Shown in pieces: positions 57,499 through 64,000 of a stretch of 64,000 nucleotides of DNA. Position 1 is the first letter of the stretch. Each line of letters begins with the position of its first letter. The stretch is taken from the NCBI GenBank assembly GCA_035474375.1, contig DATINJ010000034.1:5574-69573 (forward strand), in the 5' to 3' direction. Source of the stretch: JANNPJ01 sp035474375. GTDB taxonomy: Bacteria; Actinomycetota; Actinomycetes; Actinomycetales; Kineosporiaceae. The position numbers were made by a program, and so were the translations under genes. A model generated the notes under the pieces. It did no database searches. It saw only the letters and a list, made by a program, of their open reading frames with translations, and was not told the origin of the DNA.

Positions 57499-58800
57499 AT
57501 GTCCATTTCGCCGAACCAGCGCCGCCGAGGCCGCATCAGCGGCTCCGGCATTCCGGCTGGGCGCGAATCGACCGAGGGCTCGACGGCGAGCCCGGATCCA
57601 CTGGCCGACCTGCGCGGGGCGCTAGCCAATCTGGACCCGGAAGCCTTCAGCCGATGCTTCACGGCCGGCGGCTGGCTCCGGATTCCGCGCCCCGAGGGCG
57701 ACGTCGTCCTGGGCAACCCAGCCGAGATCGCTCAGCTCGGCCACGAGCTGCGCGACCTGCTGATCGACCTCACCTGGACGCCGTCCCAACGCTTCGTCGC
57801 TGCAGGTCAAGTGGTGGAGGAGGCGGTGGCCAGGGCCCGGACCGTGCCTGGCGCCGGCGCCTGGATCCCGGCCGCCAGCGCGGCGGACGGAGTGATCCGG
57901 GTCCCGATGCGGGTGGTGGCGGCGGTCGACCCAGCCGGCCGGATCGACAACCTGACGCTTTGGGTGGACTGGGCGGCGCTGCACGATCCGCTCGGGGTGG
58001 ACAGCGCTCGCGGGGCGGCGAGCGCGCTTGTCGCCAAGGCCCGCGCCCGCGATGCTCGCGGACTGCGGGTGATCGAGAGCGAGCCCGGAACCGCCCCCGT
58101 GCCCTTGCCTCCGCCGCCGGTCCAGAGCACCCCCGGTCCAGGCCGGCCACCGGCCACCGTGCTCTGGTGGAAGCAGCACCGGGCAACGATCGCCGGCTCA
58201 GTGATGGCACTCACAGCGGCGGCGGTGATCACCTGGGTGGCGGTCGGTGCGTTGCGGCCGATCGTGGACCATCAAGCCGACCCGGCCGGACCGGCTCCGA
58301 CCGCCTCCGTCCGTGGAGCCAAGAGCGGCGCGGCACCCGCCGGGCCGAAAAGCACTCGGCCAGCCTCGACCAAACGTCCCGTGATCACCAAGGAAAAGGC
58401 GCAGGGCAAGCCGACCGTGCAAGCGGGTAAGCGGTACACCCTGAAGGCCGACCTGCTGTTCGCAACCGGATCCACCGAGCTGACGGTCAATGCCCGCTCC
58501 GAGCTCCAGAAGATGGCCGGCATCATCCGGGAGCGGCGGGTCACCGGCACCATCCAGGTCAACGGGTACACCGATGACGTCGGCACGGCAGCCGACAACC
58601 TGCAGCTGTCCCGGGACCGCGCCGGGGCCGTCGCCGAAGGGCTGCGGAACGAGCTGAGCGGCGTGACGCTGGAGCTCCGGCCGCAGGGTTTCGGTGAGCC
58701 GACGAACCCGGACGTCACCGTCGCCGGGCGCCGGCAGAACCGCAAAGTCGTCATCGTGCTGCCCGGCCTCAAATCGAACCCCGCACAACCTGATCGCTGA
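57499..58800 (+). CDS. NTF2-like/OmpA domain membrane protein
   Basis: The 433-aa protein has an unusual order. Residues ~35-185 look like an NTF2/SnoaL-type alpha+beta barrel (LADLRGALANLDPEAFSRCFTAGGWLRIPRPEGDVVLGNPAEIAQLGHELRDLL...IRVPMRVVAAVDPAGRIDNLTLWVDW). A Pro-rich linker and one membrane helix (IAGSVMALTAAAVITWVAVGAL) follow, then a Lys/Ala/Pro linker and a C-terminal OmpA domain (~310-428). The OmpA domain has LLFATGSTELTVNARSELQKMAGII and GYTDDVGTAADNLQLSRDRAGAV; the Asp and Arg bind diaminopimelate of peptidoglycan. So the OmpA part faces the wall and the NTF2-like part stays in the cytoplasm. It could link the wall to an internal process. The ligand is unknown. Confidence 0.8.
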   Translation: MSISPNQRRRGRISGSGIPAGRESTEGSTASPDPLADLRGALANLDPEAFSRCFTAGGWLRIPRPEGDVVLGNPAEIAQLGHELRDLLIDLTWTPSQRFVAAGQVVEEAVARARTVPGAGAWIPAASAADGVIRVPMRVVAAVDPAGRIDNLTLWVDWAALHDPLGVDSARGAASALVAKARARDARGLRVIESEPGTAPVPLPPPPVQSTPGPGRPPATVLWWKQHRATIAGSVMALTAAAVITWVAVGALRPIVDHQADPAGPAPTASVRGAKSGAAPAGPKSTRPASTKRPVITKEKAQGKPTVQAGKRYTLKADLLFATGSTELTVNARSELQKMAGIIRERRVTGTIQVNGYTDDVGTAADNLQLSRDRAGAVAEGLRNELSGVTLELRPQGFGEPTNPDVTVAGRRQNRKVVIVLPGLKSNPAQPDR

Positions 58801-58839
58801 CCCCTCTCCACCGCGACCATTCGAAAAGCCCACCCCATT

Positions 58840-58925
58840 CCGCGATCATGCACGCTTGCCCACCTACCACCCGCGATCATGCACGCTTGCCCACCCCAAA
58901 GCGGGCAACCGTGCATGATCACCGC
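58840..58925. repeat. GATCATGCACG repeat cluster: two direct units 31 bp apart and one inverted
   Basis: CGCGATCATGCACGCTTGCC begins at 58841 and 58872 (period 31, as at 28611). GGGCAACCGTGCATGATCAC runs the other way at 58903. The direct units here have CGCTTG where the 28611 array has CGGTTG. Confidence 0.85.
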
Positions 58926-59090
58926 AATGCCGGTGAGTTAAGTCGTCACGGGACCCCTGAACAACAGCCGTGATCATGCACGCTTGCTCGTCAGGCCAGG
59001 GCAAGCGTGCATGATCACGGGTCGAAGCGGAGCAGATGCGGCCTCAGGCAACCTCACCCCAGTCGCTCCAGCGCTTAACTCACCGGCATT
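58926..59090. repeat. 165-bp element bounded by perfect 17-bp inverted repeats
   Basis: AATGCCGGTGAGTTAAG (58926-58942) and CTTAACTCACCGGCATT (59074-59090) are exact reverse complements. Between them lies an inner hairpin of the GATCATGCACG motif (58969-58990 with 58999-59020). The shape is like a miniature transposable element; no target-site duplication or coding capacity is apparent. Confidence 0.7.
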
Positions 59091-59234
59091 GATGATCACC
59101 GCAGATGTTTGGGCACGGCCGCTCGCCCCGCATTTCATCCATCTGGGTGATCAGCACGATCATCAGCCGTTCTGCACGAAGCGACACGTCTGGTCGGGAA
59201 CACACGGGCGGCCGTCTCATCCTTGGCAAGCTGG

Positions 59235-59313
59235 GCGCCGCAGGACTCGGCCGAACTACTCCGGATGGGCCAATTCGGTTCCAGATCACGAGTTCCGCCG
59301 AGTCCTGCGGCGC
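59235..59313. repeat. ~78-bp palindromic element, copy B
   Basis: GCGCCGCAGGACTCGGCCGA begins the left arm (59235-59257). The right arm (59291-59313) is its reverse complement with one mismatch over 23 bp, around a 33-base loop holding ATGGGCCAATTCG. Copy A is at 11766-11843. The same 13-base loop word also occurs alone at 33392-33404. Confidence 0.8.
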
Positions 59314-59339
59314 TCGACCCGGCGCTGCCCCCTGCTGCC

Positions 59340-59594
59340 GCTGGCCTCACCGTGCCGGAACAACCCATAGCCGCGCTGCTGGTCCGGCCGGACGGCTACG
59401 TCGCCTGGACGGCAGCCCAGACAGCCGATCCCGGCGAGACAGCCGACGCAGGCGAGACAGCCGACGCAGGCGAGACTGCCGACGCAGGCGAGACAGCCGA
59501 CGCAGGCGACGAAGGCGACGCAGGCGAATCAGCTGGCATCGACGTCCTTGGTCTGCGCGCTGCCCTCACCGCCTGCTTCGGCCCGGGACGCTGA
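59340..59594 (+). pseudogene. C-terminal remnant of an FAD-dependent aromatic hydroxylase with inserted ADAGET repeats
   Basis: The frame reads LTVPEQPIAALLVRPDGYVAWTA, then about 40 residues of TADAGE repeats, then GIDVLGLRAALTACFGPGR. The first and last parts match the thioredoxin-like C-terminus of PheA/rifampicin-monooxygenase-type FAD hydroxylases (LVRPDGxVAWR...LRxALxxWFG). No FAD-binding N-terminus is present; upstream is palindromic element B. The 18-bp unit (GCAGGCGAGACAGCCGAC-like) expands the loop between the last two elements. It overlaps the end of the convergent CopC gene by 66 bases. Confidence 0.65.
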
Positions 59595-60143
59595 GTTGGT
59601 CCGCCGGGCCAGCGCGACCCCGGCCGCCAGCACCGCGACGAAGGCCACCAGCAACCAGATCAGGGGCGCGTTCCCGCCGGTGGAGTCACCGGCGGGCAGA
59701 TCGACGGCGGCCGAGGTTGCCGCCCTCGAACCGCCGGATCCGGCCGCCGCCGAGAAGGCGAACTGACCGGAGATCGGGTGCCCGTCCGCCGACGTGACGC
59801 GCCACTGAACGGTGTAATCACCGGCCGCCGATCCGGGCAGGATCGCCTGCCGGACCTCCTTGTCGACCACGGTCGGCGCTCCGTCGACGACGCTTCCGCC
59901 GGGCCCGGATATCTGCACCGCAGTGCCGACCCCGAGTACGTCCTGGTTGAACGTCAACGTGATCTGTTCCGGTAGGGCGGCGACCTGCGCACCATCGGCC
60001 GGGTTGGTGCCTTCCAGCTGGGAGTGCGCTGAGGCGGTGGTGGCCGAGCCGAACCCGGCCAGCACCGCAAGACCGGCGACCGCCATCGCCCGGACGAGTC
60101 TGGCCCTGACCTGCCGGCCGGGCGACAACGGTCGCGCCGTCAT
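59529..60143 (-). CDS. CopC domain-containing copper resistance protein
   Basis: The 204-aa protein has a Sec signal peptide (AMAVAGLAVLAGFGSATTASA) followed directly by HSQLEGTNPADGAQVAALPEQITLTFNQDV. The mature protein should therefore begin with His, the N-terminal copper ligand of CopC. TVQWRVTSADGHPISGQFAF holds the second ligand set (SxDGHPxxG). A linker and a C-terminal helix (APLIWLLVAFVAVLAAGVALARR) anchor it to the membrane outside. It starts overlapping the stop of the YcnI-like gene (ATGA), so the two are one operon for extracytoplasmic copper binding or delivery. Confidence 0.9.
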   Translation of the reverse strand: MTARPLSPGRQVRARLVRAMAVAGLAVLAGFGSATTASAHSQLEGTNPADGAQVAALPEQITLTFNQDVLGVGTAVQISGPGGSVVDGAPTVVDKEVRQAILPGSAAGDYTVQWRVTSADGHPISGQFAFSAAAGSGGSRAATSAAVDLPAGDSTGGNAPLIWLLVAFVAVLAAGVALARRTNSASRAEAGGEGSAQTKDVDAS

Positions 60144-60877
60144 GCCCGGCTACCGGCCTTGCGCCAGGCGAGCACGCCGAAGGCCAGCCCGAGCAGACCG
60201 GCCACCAACCCGCCGATCCCGAAGGCTCGCGCCGTCCCGTCGCTGTCGCTCACCGTGCTGGCCGGGGATGCCGCGGCGGCGCTGGTGTCCACCGCCGGAG
60301 CGGCATCGGCGTCGGCGCCTTCCGGCAGGGAAGCGGACAAGGCGAACGACGGCACCGGGTGCTCGGGCTCTTCCGCGCCTTCCGGCTGCGGCTCGTTCCA
60401 CTTCACCACGGTGCCATCGGAGTAGGTCTGCTCGGCCGGGAAAGACAGGGTCTTGACGGTGGTCGGAAGCGGCCCGCCGGACAGGGCGAACTCCTGGAAC
60501 TCACCGGGCCCGACTTCGCTGCCCTTGCTGGCCGTCCAGGTCACCGTGCTGGCCGCTTCGGTGACGGTGGCGCCTTCCACCTCTACCGGCTTGGGCAGCT
60601 TCGCCTTGGTGATCTTGGCCGTCCAGCCGTCCAGCTGTTGCGCCGAGACATAGATCAACGGGGTGTCCGTCGGCAGGTTCACGACAAGCTTGGTGGTGGA
60701 GGCGGTGTCGGACTCGTTCGGCACTCGAAAGGTGAGCTTGGTGAAGGAGCCGCCGGCGGCGGACTCCGGGATCACCCGAACGTGCGCCTGTGCGGCGACG
60801 CCGGTGGCCACGGTGAAAGCGGCAACGGCCAGAACGGTGGCACCGGTACGTGCCAGGAATGCGGAACTCGTAGACAT
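60140..60877 (-). CDS. YcnI-like (DUF1775) copper-binding protein
   Basis: The 245-aa protein starts at ATG 60877; the TTG seven codons upstream is less likely because the signal peptide starts cleanly here. The signal (GATVLAVAAFTVATGVAAQA) ends before HVRVIPESAAGGSFTKLTFRVPNESDTASTTKLVVNLP, so the mature N-terminus is His, as in YcnI where His and a Trp hold Cu(II). DGWTAKI and VTWTASKGSEVGPGEFQEFALSGGPLP are further family marks. After an acidic linker a C-terminal helix (FGIGGLVAGLLGLAFGVLAWRKAG) anchors it outside the membrane. It is coupled to the CopC gene. Confidence 0.9.
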   Translation of the reverse strand: MSTSSAFLARTGATVLAVAAFTVATGVAAQAHVRVIPESAAGGSFTKLTFRVPNESDTASTTKLVVNLPTDTPLIYVSAQQLDGWTAKITKAKLPKPVEVEGATVTEAASTVTWTASKGSEVGPGEFQEFALSGGPLPTTVKTLSFPAEQTYSDGTVVKWNEPQPEGAEEPEHPVPSFALSASLPEGADADAAPAVDTSAAAASPASTVSDSDGTARAFGIGGLVAGLLGLAFGVLAWRKAGSRA

Positions 60878-61006
60878 GGGAAATGGATCCTTCGACAAGG
60901 GGTGATGGGGGACGGCGCAGGCGTCGTCCGATCCACCCGCCGATGACGACGGACCACTGCCCCGGAGCAGGTCAGCGGCTCCAAGCAGCGGTCGGTGGCA
61001 GGCAGG

Positions 61007-61630
61007 TCAGCGGACGGCGCTAGCCAGCACCGGTGGGCCCCGCCGCCGTAACGTCTGCCGATGAACCGGCTTCGGCACCCGACGGACCACGGCAGCGGTC
61101 ACCGGCAACTGCCGAACCACCGGCTGTTGCACGACCGAGCCAGGCAGCACGAAGCGGAACCGCAAGCCGGACGCGAGCGCCCAGACGGCCGCCTCACCCC
61201 GGGCCAGCACCAGCGCTAGCAGCAGAGCAGCCAGCAGGTGGGCCAGCAACATCGACACCGAGGGCCAGAACTGACTGTCCGCACCGCCGTACCCGCTGGA
61301 CGCGCACTCCACCGCGAGGTGCCGGTGCCCGGTCATTGCCATGTCATTCATCGCGACGGACGGCGAGCAGGTAGCTGCCGTCGACGTCACCATGAAGGCC
61401 AGGTGCAGGACCGCCTGCGTCGCAGCCATGCCCAGGAACAACCCGATCGGCCCGCGACGGCCGGCTGCGAGTCGGTTGATCACCAGCATCACCGCCGGGA
61501 CGGCGAGCAACGCCGTCGATCCGGGCAGGTGGCCACGCGTGGCCAGGTGAGCAGCCGACGCCAGGCCGACCGCGCTGACGGCGAAGAACGCCGTGCGGGT
61601 CAGCCGGAGCAGGCCTGTCCCCGGAGTCAC
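61007..61630 (-). CDS. Membrane protein of the copper locus, unknown function
   Basis: The 207-aa protein starts at GTG 61630. It has four membrane helices: LTRTAFFAVSAVGLASAAHLAT, STALLAVPAVMLVINRLA, IGLFLGMAATQAVLHLAFM and SMLLAHLLAALLLALVLARG. Between helices 3 and 4 is an outside loop with MNDMAMTGHRHLAVECASSGYGG, rich in Met, His and Cys, which would suit copper binding. The last 60 residues are Arg/Pro/Val-rich. It lies 129 bases upstream of the YcnI gene on the same strand. This gene type often accompanies ycnI/copC-like genes in actinobacteria as far as I recall, but no function is established. Confidence 0.65.
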   Translation of the reverse strand: MTPGTGLLRLTRTAFFAVSAVGLASAAHLATRGHLPGSTALLAVPAVMLVINRLAAGRRGPIGLFLGMAATQAVLHLAFMVTSTAATCSPSVAMNDMAMTGHRHLAVECASSGYGGADSQFWPSVSMLLAHLLAALLLALVLARGEAAVWALASGLRFRFVLPGSVVQQPVVRQLPVTAAVVRRVPKPVHRQTLRRRGPPVLASAVR

Positions 61631-61829
61631 GAGCCGAAGCCTAGCTGTCCCTTACGTCAAGATTCTCCGCAGCAAAGGTTAACCGAGTGATCCAGACGGC
61701 GATCGGGTGAACAGTGGAGATCCAATAACCATCATCCCCAGCTGCGTGTATTCATCACACCACAATGCGTCACCTCTAGGCTCGCGACCGCATCAGCTGC
61801 TGTTCCTCGGCCGAGAGGTTGCCATCGCC

Positions 61830-63947
61830 ATGACCCCTGTCACCGGACCAGGCCCAGGAGCGAACGGCCTTGGCCTCGATCCGGGCCGGGCTTCTAGTCT
61901 CGAGCCCAGCCAGGCGTTTGGCCTCGGGCCCAGCCAGGCATTTGGTCTAAATCCTGGCCAGACACCGCATCCGGCGTCCGCAACCGCTGCCAAAATTCAG
62001 CCGGAGCTGCGGTTCACCGCATTGGACGGGCTGCGTGGCCTGGTCGTCCCGTTCGTCCTGATCTTCGCCCTCCGGGCCGACGTCGCCAGGCTGCACGCCC
62101 CGACCGCCTTTCAGTACCTGGCAGACGGCAGCTACCTGCTGGTCGACCTGCTCTTCGTCTTGGCCGGCTTCCTCCTCTGCCGACCGCTGTGCGCTGTTCT
62201 GTCCGGCACCAGCGGCAGCCTGTTCACCGACGTGGCCCGGCGGATCGCGCCATTGCATCTGCTGGCTTGGGCGATCACCTTCGGCTGGGTGGTGACCGGA
62301 GCCGCGCCCGGAACGGTGTGGGGATGGCTGTCCAGCGCCCTGTTGCTGAACGGAATCGTCGGCCCGGAACAGACCGGCTACCCAATGAGCTGGTCGGTTT
62401 CGGTGGCGCTGGGCGGCGTCCTCCTGCTTCTGACCGCAGCGCTCGCACTGTCCCGAGCCGAACGCCGGCGCCGGATCCCGGTAATCTCCCCGGGCCGCCT
62501 GGTCACCGGCATCGCCGTGACAACGGGACTGATCGGCGCTGCCTTACTCCTGCCGATCGGATTGCTCGGCACCGAACCAGCTGCGGGCGGCACCGTCGGG
62601 CCGGCAGCGATCGGCCAGGCCCTGCTCGGCCTCGCCGTCGGCCTGCTCAGTTTCCGAGCGCTCGAAGGCGGGACCGGCCCGCTCAATCCGCCACGTCCGG
62701 GCACCGCGCCCGCAGCCCGCCCGGCTCCCGGGCTAGGCTCGCTGTTGGCCCTGGCCGCACTGGTGTTCTGTGTCTACCGGTCAGATCTGGTCCACGAACT
62801 GGATCTGCTGCCGATCTTCCCGGTAGCGGCCGGGCTGGTGTATTTCCTCGCCGTGCCGCTCGCCTCCGGACCGGGTCCGGTCAACCGATTGCTGGACGCC
62901 GCCCCGCTGCAATGGCTTGGATCCCGAGCGCTAGCGCTCTACCTGCTGCACGGCCCGGTCCAGCTCACCGTGGAACGCATCTGCGAGGTGCGCGGTTTCG
63001 ATCGGGAATCGACGCCGGTTACCTACGGCGTTATCGCTGCCGTGGTACTTGGCTCGCTGGTCGCCGCCGATCTCGCTCATCGCCTGCTGGAACGCGCGGT
63101 CAGCCGGCCCGCCCCGGCTCCGGTCGCCCCGGTCTCGGTGTACCGGATACCGCGCTCGCGCCCGGAACGGATCTCCCAGATCGACCCGGAGACCATCCCC
63201 CAAGAGCTACGCCTGCTGCCATTGCCACGAAAAGCAGCGAACGGTAAGGGAATGCCCGCTACTACCGGCCAGCCAGTCACCGCCATCCCCGCCGGGCCAG
63301 CCGCACCAACCAGCACCACGCCCAGCAAGCCCGCCACCGCCAAGCCCACCGCACCAACCCGCATCACGCCCAGCGAGCTGGCCACCGCCAAACCCACCGC
63401 ACCAACCGGCACCACGCCCAGCGAGCCGGTAACCCCGAGGTTCGGCAAGCCGGTCGGGAAGCCGAGAAGCAGGCCGGTCAGCAGACCTCAGGCGAGCGAA
63501 GTCGCGCCGAGCAAGCCGGCCGGCAAGGCCCCCAGACCGCCGGCCAGCAAAGCGACCGCCAAGCAGATCGAAACGCCCACCGCCAAGTCGCCCATCACCA
63601 AGCCGAACGAGACACCCACCGCCAAACCGGCCATCACCAAGCCGAACGAAACGCCCATCACCAAGCCGAACGAAGCGCCCACCGCCAAGCCGGCCGCCAA
63701 GTCGATCAAGCTGCCGGCCGACTCACCCGCTGAACTGCCGACCGCCCAGCCGACCGCGAAGTCGACGCCCAAGTCGATCGAATTGCCCGCCGACCAGCAC
63801 ATTGAACTGCCGACCGCCGAGCCGATCGAACTGCCGATCGAACTGCCGATCAAGCAACCCACTGGACTGCCGACCGAGCAAGCCACGGCTAAACCGGCTC
63901 GTAAACCAGCCCCCCGCAAGCGAGCTGCCAAGCCAACCGATACCTGA
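61830..63947 (+). CDS. Acyltransferase-3 family (OafA/YrhL-like) membrane protein with long Lys/Pro/Thr repeat tail
   Basis: The ~705-aa protein starts at ATG 61830; upstream in-frame codons are possible. A 60-residue low-complexity start (SQAFGLGPSQAFGLNPGQ) leads to LRFTALDGLRGLVVPFVLIFAL, the acyltransferase-3 signature, and about ten membrane helices to residue ~430, including RALALYLLHGPVQLTVERI. The catalytic His usually found in the first loop is not obvious: this copy reads ADVARLHAPTAFQYLADGSYLLVDLLFVLAGFLLCRPL. The last ~230 residues are a Lys/Pro/Thr/Ala/Glu tail with degenerate repeats (ITKPNETPTAKPA, PIELPIELPIK). Family members acylate sugars or lipids at the membrane. Confidence 0.78.
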   Translation: MTPVTGPGPGANGLGLDPGRASSLEPSQAFGLGPSQAFGLNPGQTPHPASATAAKIQPELRFTALDGLRGLVVPFVLIFALRADVARLHAPTAFQYLADGSYLLVDLLFVLAGFLLCRPLCAVLSGTSGSLFTDVARRIAPLHLLAWAITFGWVVTGAAPGTVWGWLSSALLLNGIVGPEQTGYPMSWSVSVALGGVLLLLTAALALSRAERRRRIPVISPGRLVTGIAVTTGLIGAALLLPIGLLGTEPAAGGTVGPAAIGQALLGLAVGLLSFRALEGGTGPLNPPRPGTAPAARPAPGLGSLLALAALVFCVYRSDLVHELDLLPIFPVAAGLVYFLAVPLASGPGPVNRLLDAAPLQWLGSRALALYLLHGPVQLTVERICEVRGFDRESTPVTYGVIAAVVLGSLVAADLAHRLLERAVSRPAPAPVAPVSVYRIPRSRPERISQIDPETIPQELRLLPLPRKAANGKGMPATTGQPVTAIPAGPAAPTSTTPSKPATAKPTAPTRITPSELATAKPTAPTGTTPSEPVTPRFGKPVGKPRSRPVSRPQASEVAPSKPAGKAPRPPASKATAKQIETPTAKSPITKPNETPTAKPAITKPNETPITKPNEAPTAKPAAKSIKLPADSPAELPTAQPTAKSTPKSIELPADQHIELPTAEPIELPIELPIKQPTGLPTEQATAKPARKPAPRKRAAKPTDT

Positions 63948-63969
63948 CCCCGGCCCCTGAAGTGGTCGC

Positions 63970-64000
63970 GCAGAATGACCCTGGCAAAGGGTCATTCTGC
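63970..64000. terminator. Perfect 12-bp hairpin at the window edge
   Basis: GCAGAATGACCC (63970-63981) pairs exactly with GGGTCATTCTGC (63989-64000) around TGGCAAA, 22 bases after the acyltransferase stop. It may extend past the window edge. Its AATGACCC/GGGTCATT core recurs in the hairpin at 6895-6949. Confidence 0.7.

Larger units (their letters stand above)
58801..59339. other. Second repeat-rich intergenic region without a credible gene
   Basis: About 540 bases hold two 31-bp-spaced GATCATGCACG units (58840, 58871), an inverted unit (58903-58925), a hairpin pair of the same motif (58969-59020), 17-bp inverted repeats at 58926 and 59074, and copy B of the 78-bp palindromic element (59235-59313). 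Confidence 0.8.

Overview
This is a GC-rich, densely coded chromosomal window that reads as an actinobacterium. The supporting signs are pervasive GTG and TTG starts, 4-nt ATGA/GTGA gene overlaps, an F420-type LLM oxidoreductase and a deazaflavin-dependent nitroreductase, a class F-like sortase, an ECF sigma factor, and the GlgE-TreS-maltokinase pathway. Several neighbourhoods resemble mycobacterial loci (an Rv3030-Rv3032-like polymethylated glucan locus, an Rv3034c-like acyltransferase, an Rv3038c/echA17-like pair, and glgP divergent from glgE). Other features (sortase pair, FucP-type MFS, NTF2-OmpA fusion) suggest a non-mycobacterial relative such as the Nakamurella/Frankia side of the phylum. 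The species cannot be fixed from the sequence alone.

Layout. 1-4742: end of a methyltransferase gene, GH57 branching enzyme, GT4 alpha-glucan synthase and a DUF885 metalloprotein, all overlapping. 4743-9447: minus-strand block with a hexapeptide acyltransferase, an unknown protein, a methyltransferase, an enoyl-CoA hydratase and a YbjN-like protein. 9523-19563: glgX, a GNAT, a FucP-like MFS coupled to an orphan sugar-binding lipoprotein, small oxidoreductase/VOC genes, and a sortase with its probable substrate. 19607-28513: a half-length alanyl-tRNA synthetase paralogue, a convergent TetR gene overlapping it, and a divergent operon [APC permease-FMO fusion]-[FMO]-[SDR]-[aldehyde dehydrogenase]. 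28514-38729: a repeat-rich gap, a secreted (alpha/alpha)6-type glycosidase-like protein, an ECF sigma factor with a membrane partner, and a subtilase coupled to a GGDEF-EAL protein. 38934-46020: LLM oxidoreductase, a frameshifted MarR gene, secreted endonuclease, D,D-carboxypeptidase, an aminotransferase with a repeat tail, and a GDPD. 46047-54570: glgP divergent from glgE-treS-mak. 54656-64000: FKBP, PNPOx-like, alpha/beta hydrolase, NTF2-OmpA protein, a second repeat-rich gap with a gene remnant, a CopC/YcnI operon and an acyltransferase-3 protein.

How the genes work together. Two alpha-glucan systems frame the window: a cytosolic GH57/GT4 pair and the trehalose-to-glucan route (TreS makes maltose, Mak phosphorylates it, GlgE polymerises it, and GlgP and GlgX degrade the product). 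No GH13 glgB is present. The most unusual locus is 19607-28513. It has a natural in-frame fusion of a 12-helix amino acid/polyamine-type permease to a complete flavin monooxygenase, a second FMO paralogue, an SDR and a PuuC-like aldehyde dehydrogenase. A divergent TetR gene and inverted repeats lie between them. This reads as an uptake-and-oxidise module for an amine-like substrate that I do not recognise as a described system.

Repeats are a second theme. A GATCATGCACG-type intergenic repeat occurs at three sites (with 31-bp periodicity at two of them), a ~78-bp stem-loop element occurs twice, and several proteins carry low-complexity or tandem-repeat tails. All assignments come from reading motifs by eye; no database search was run.
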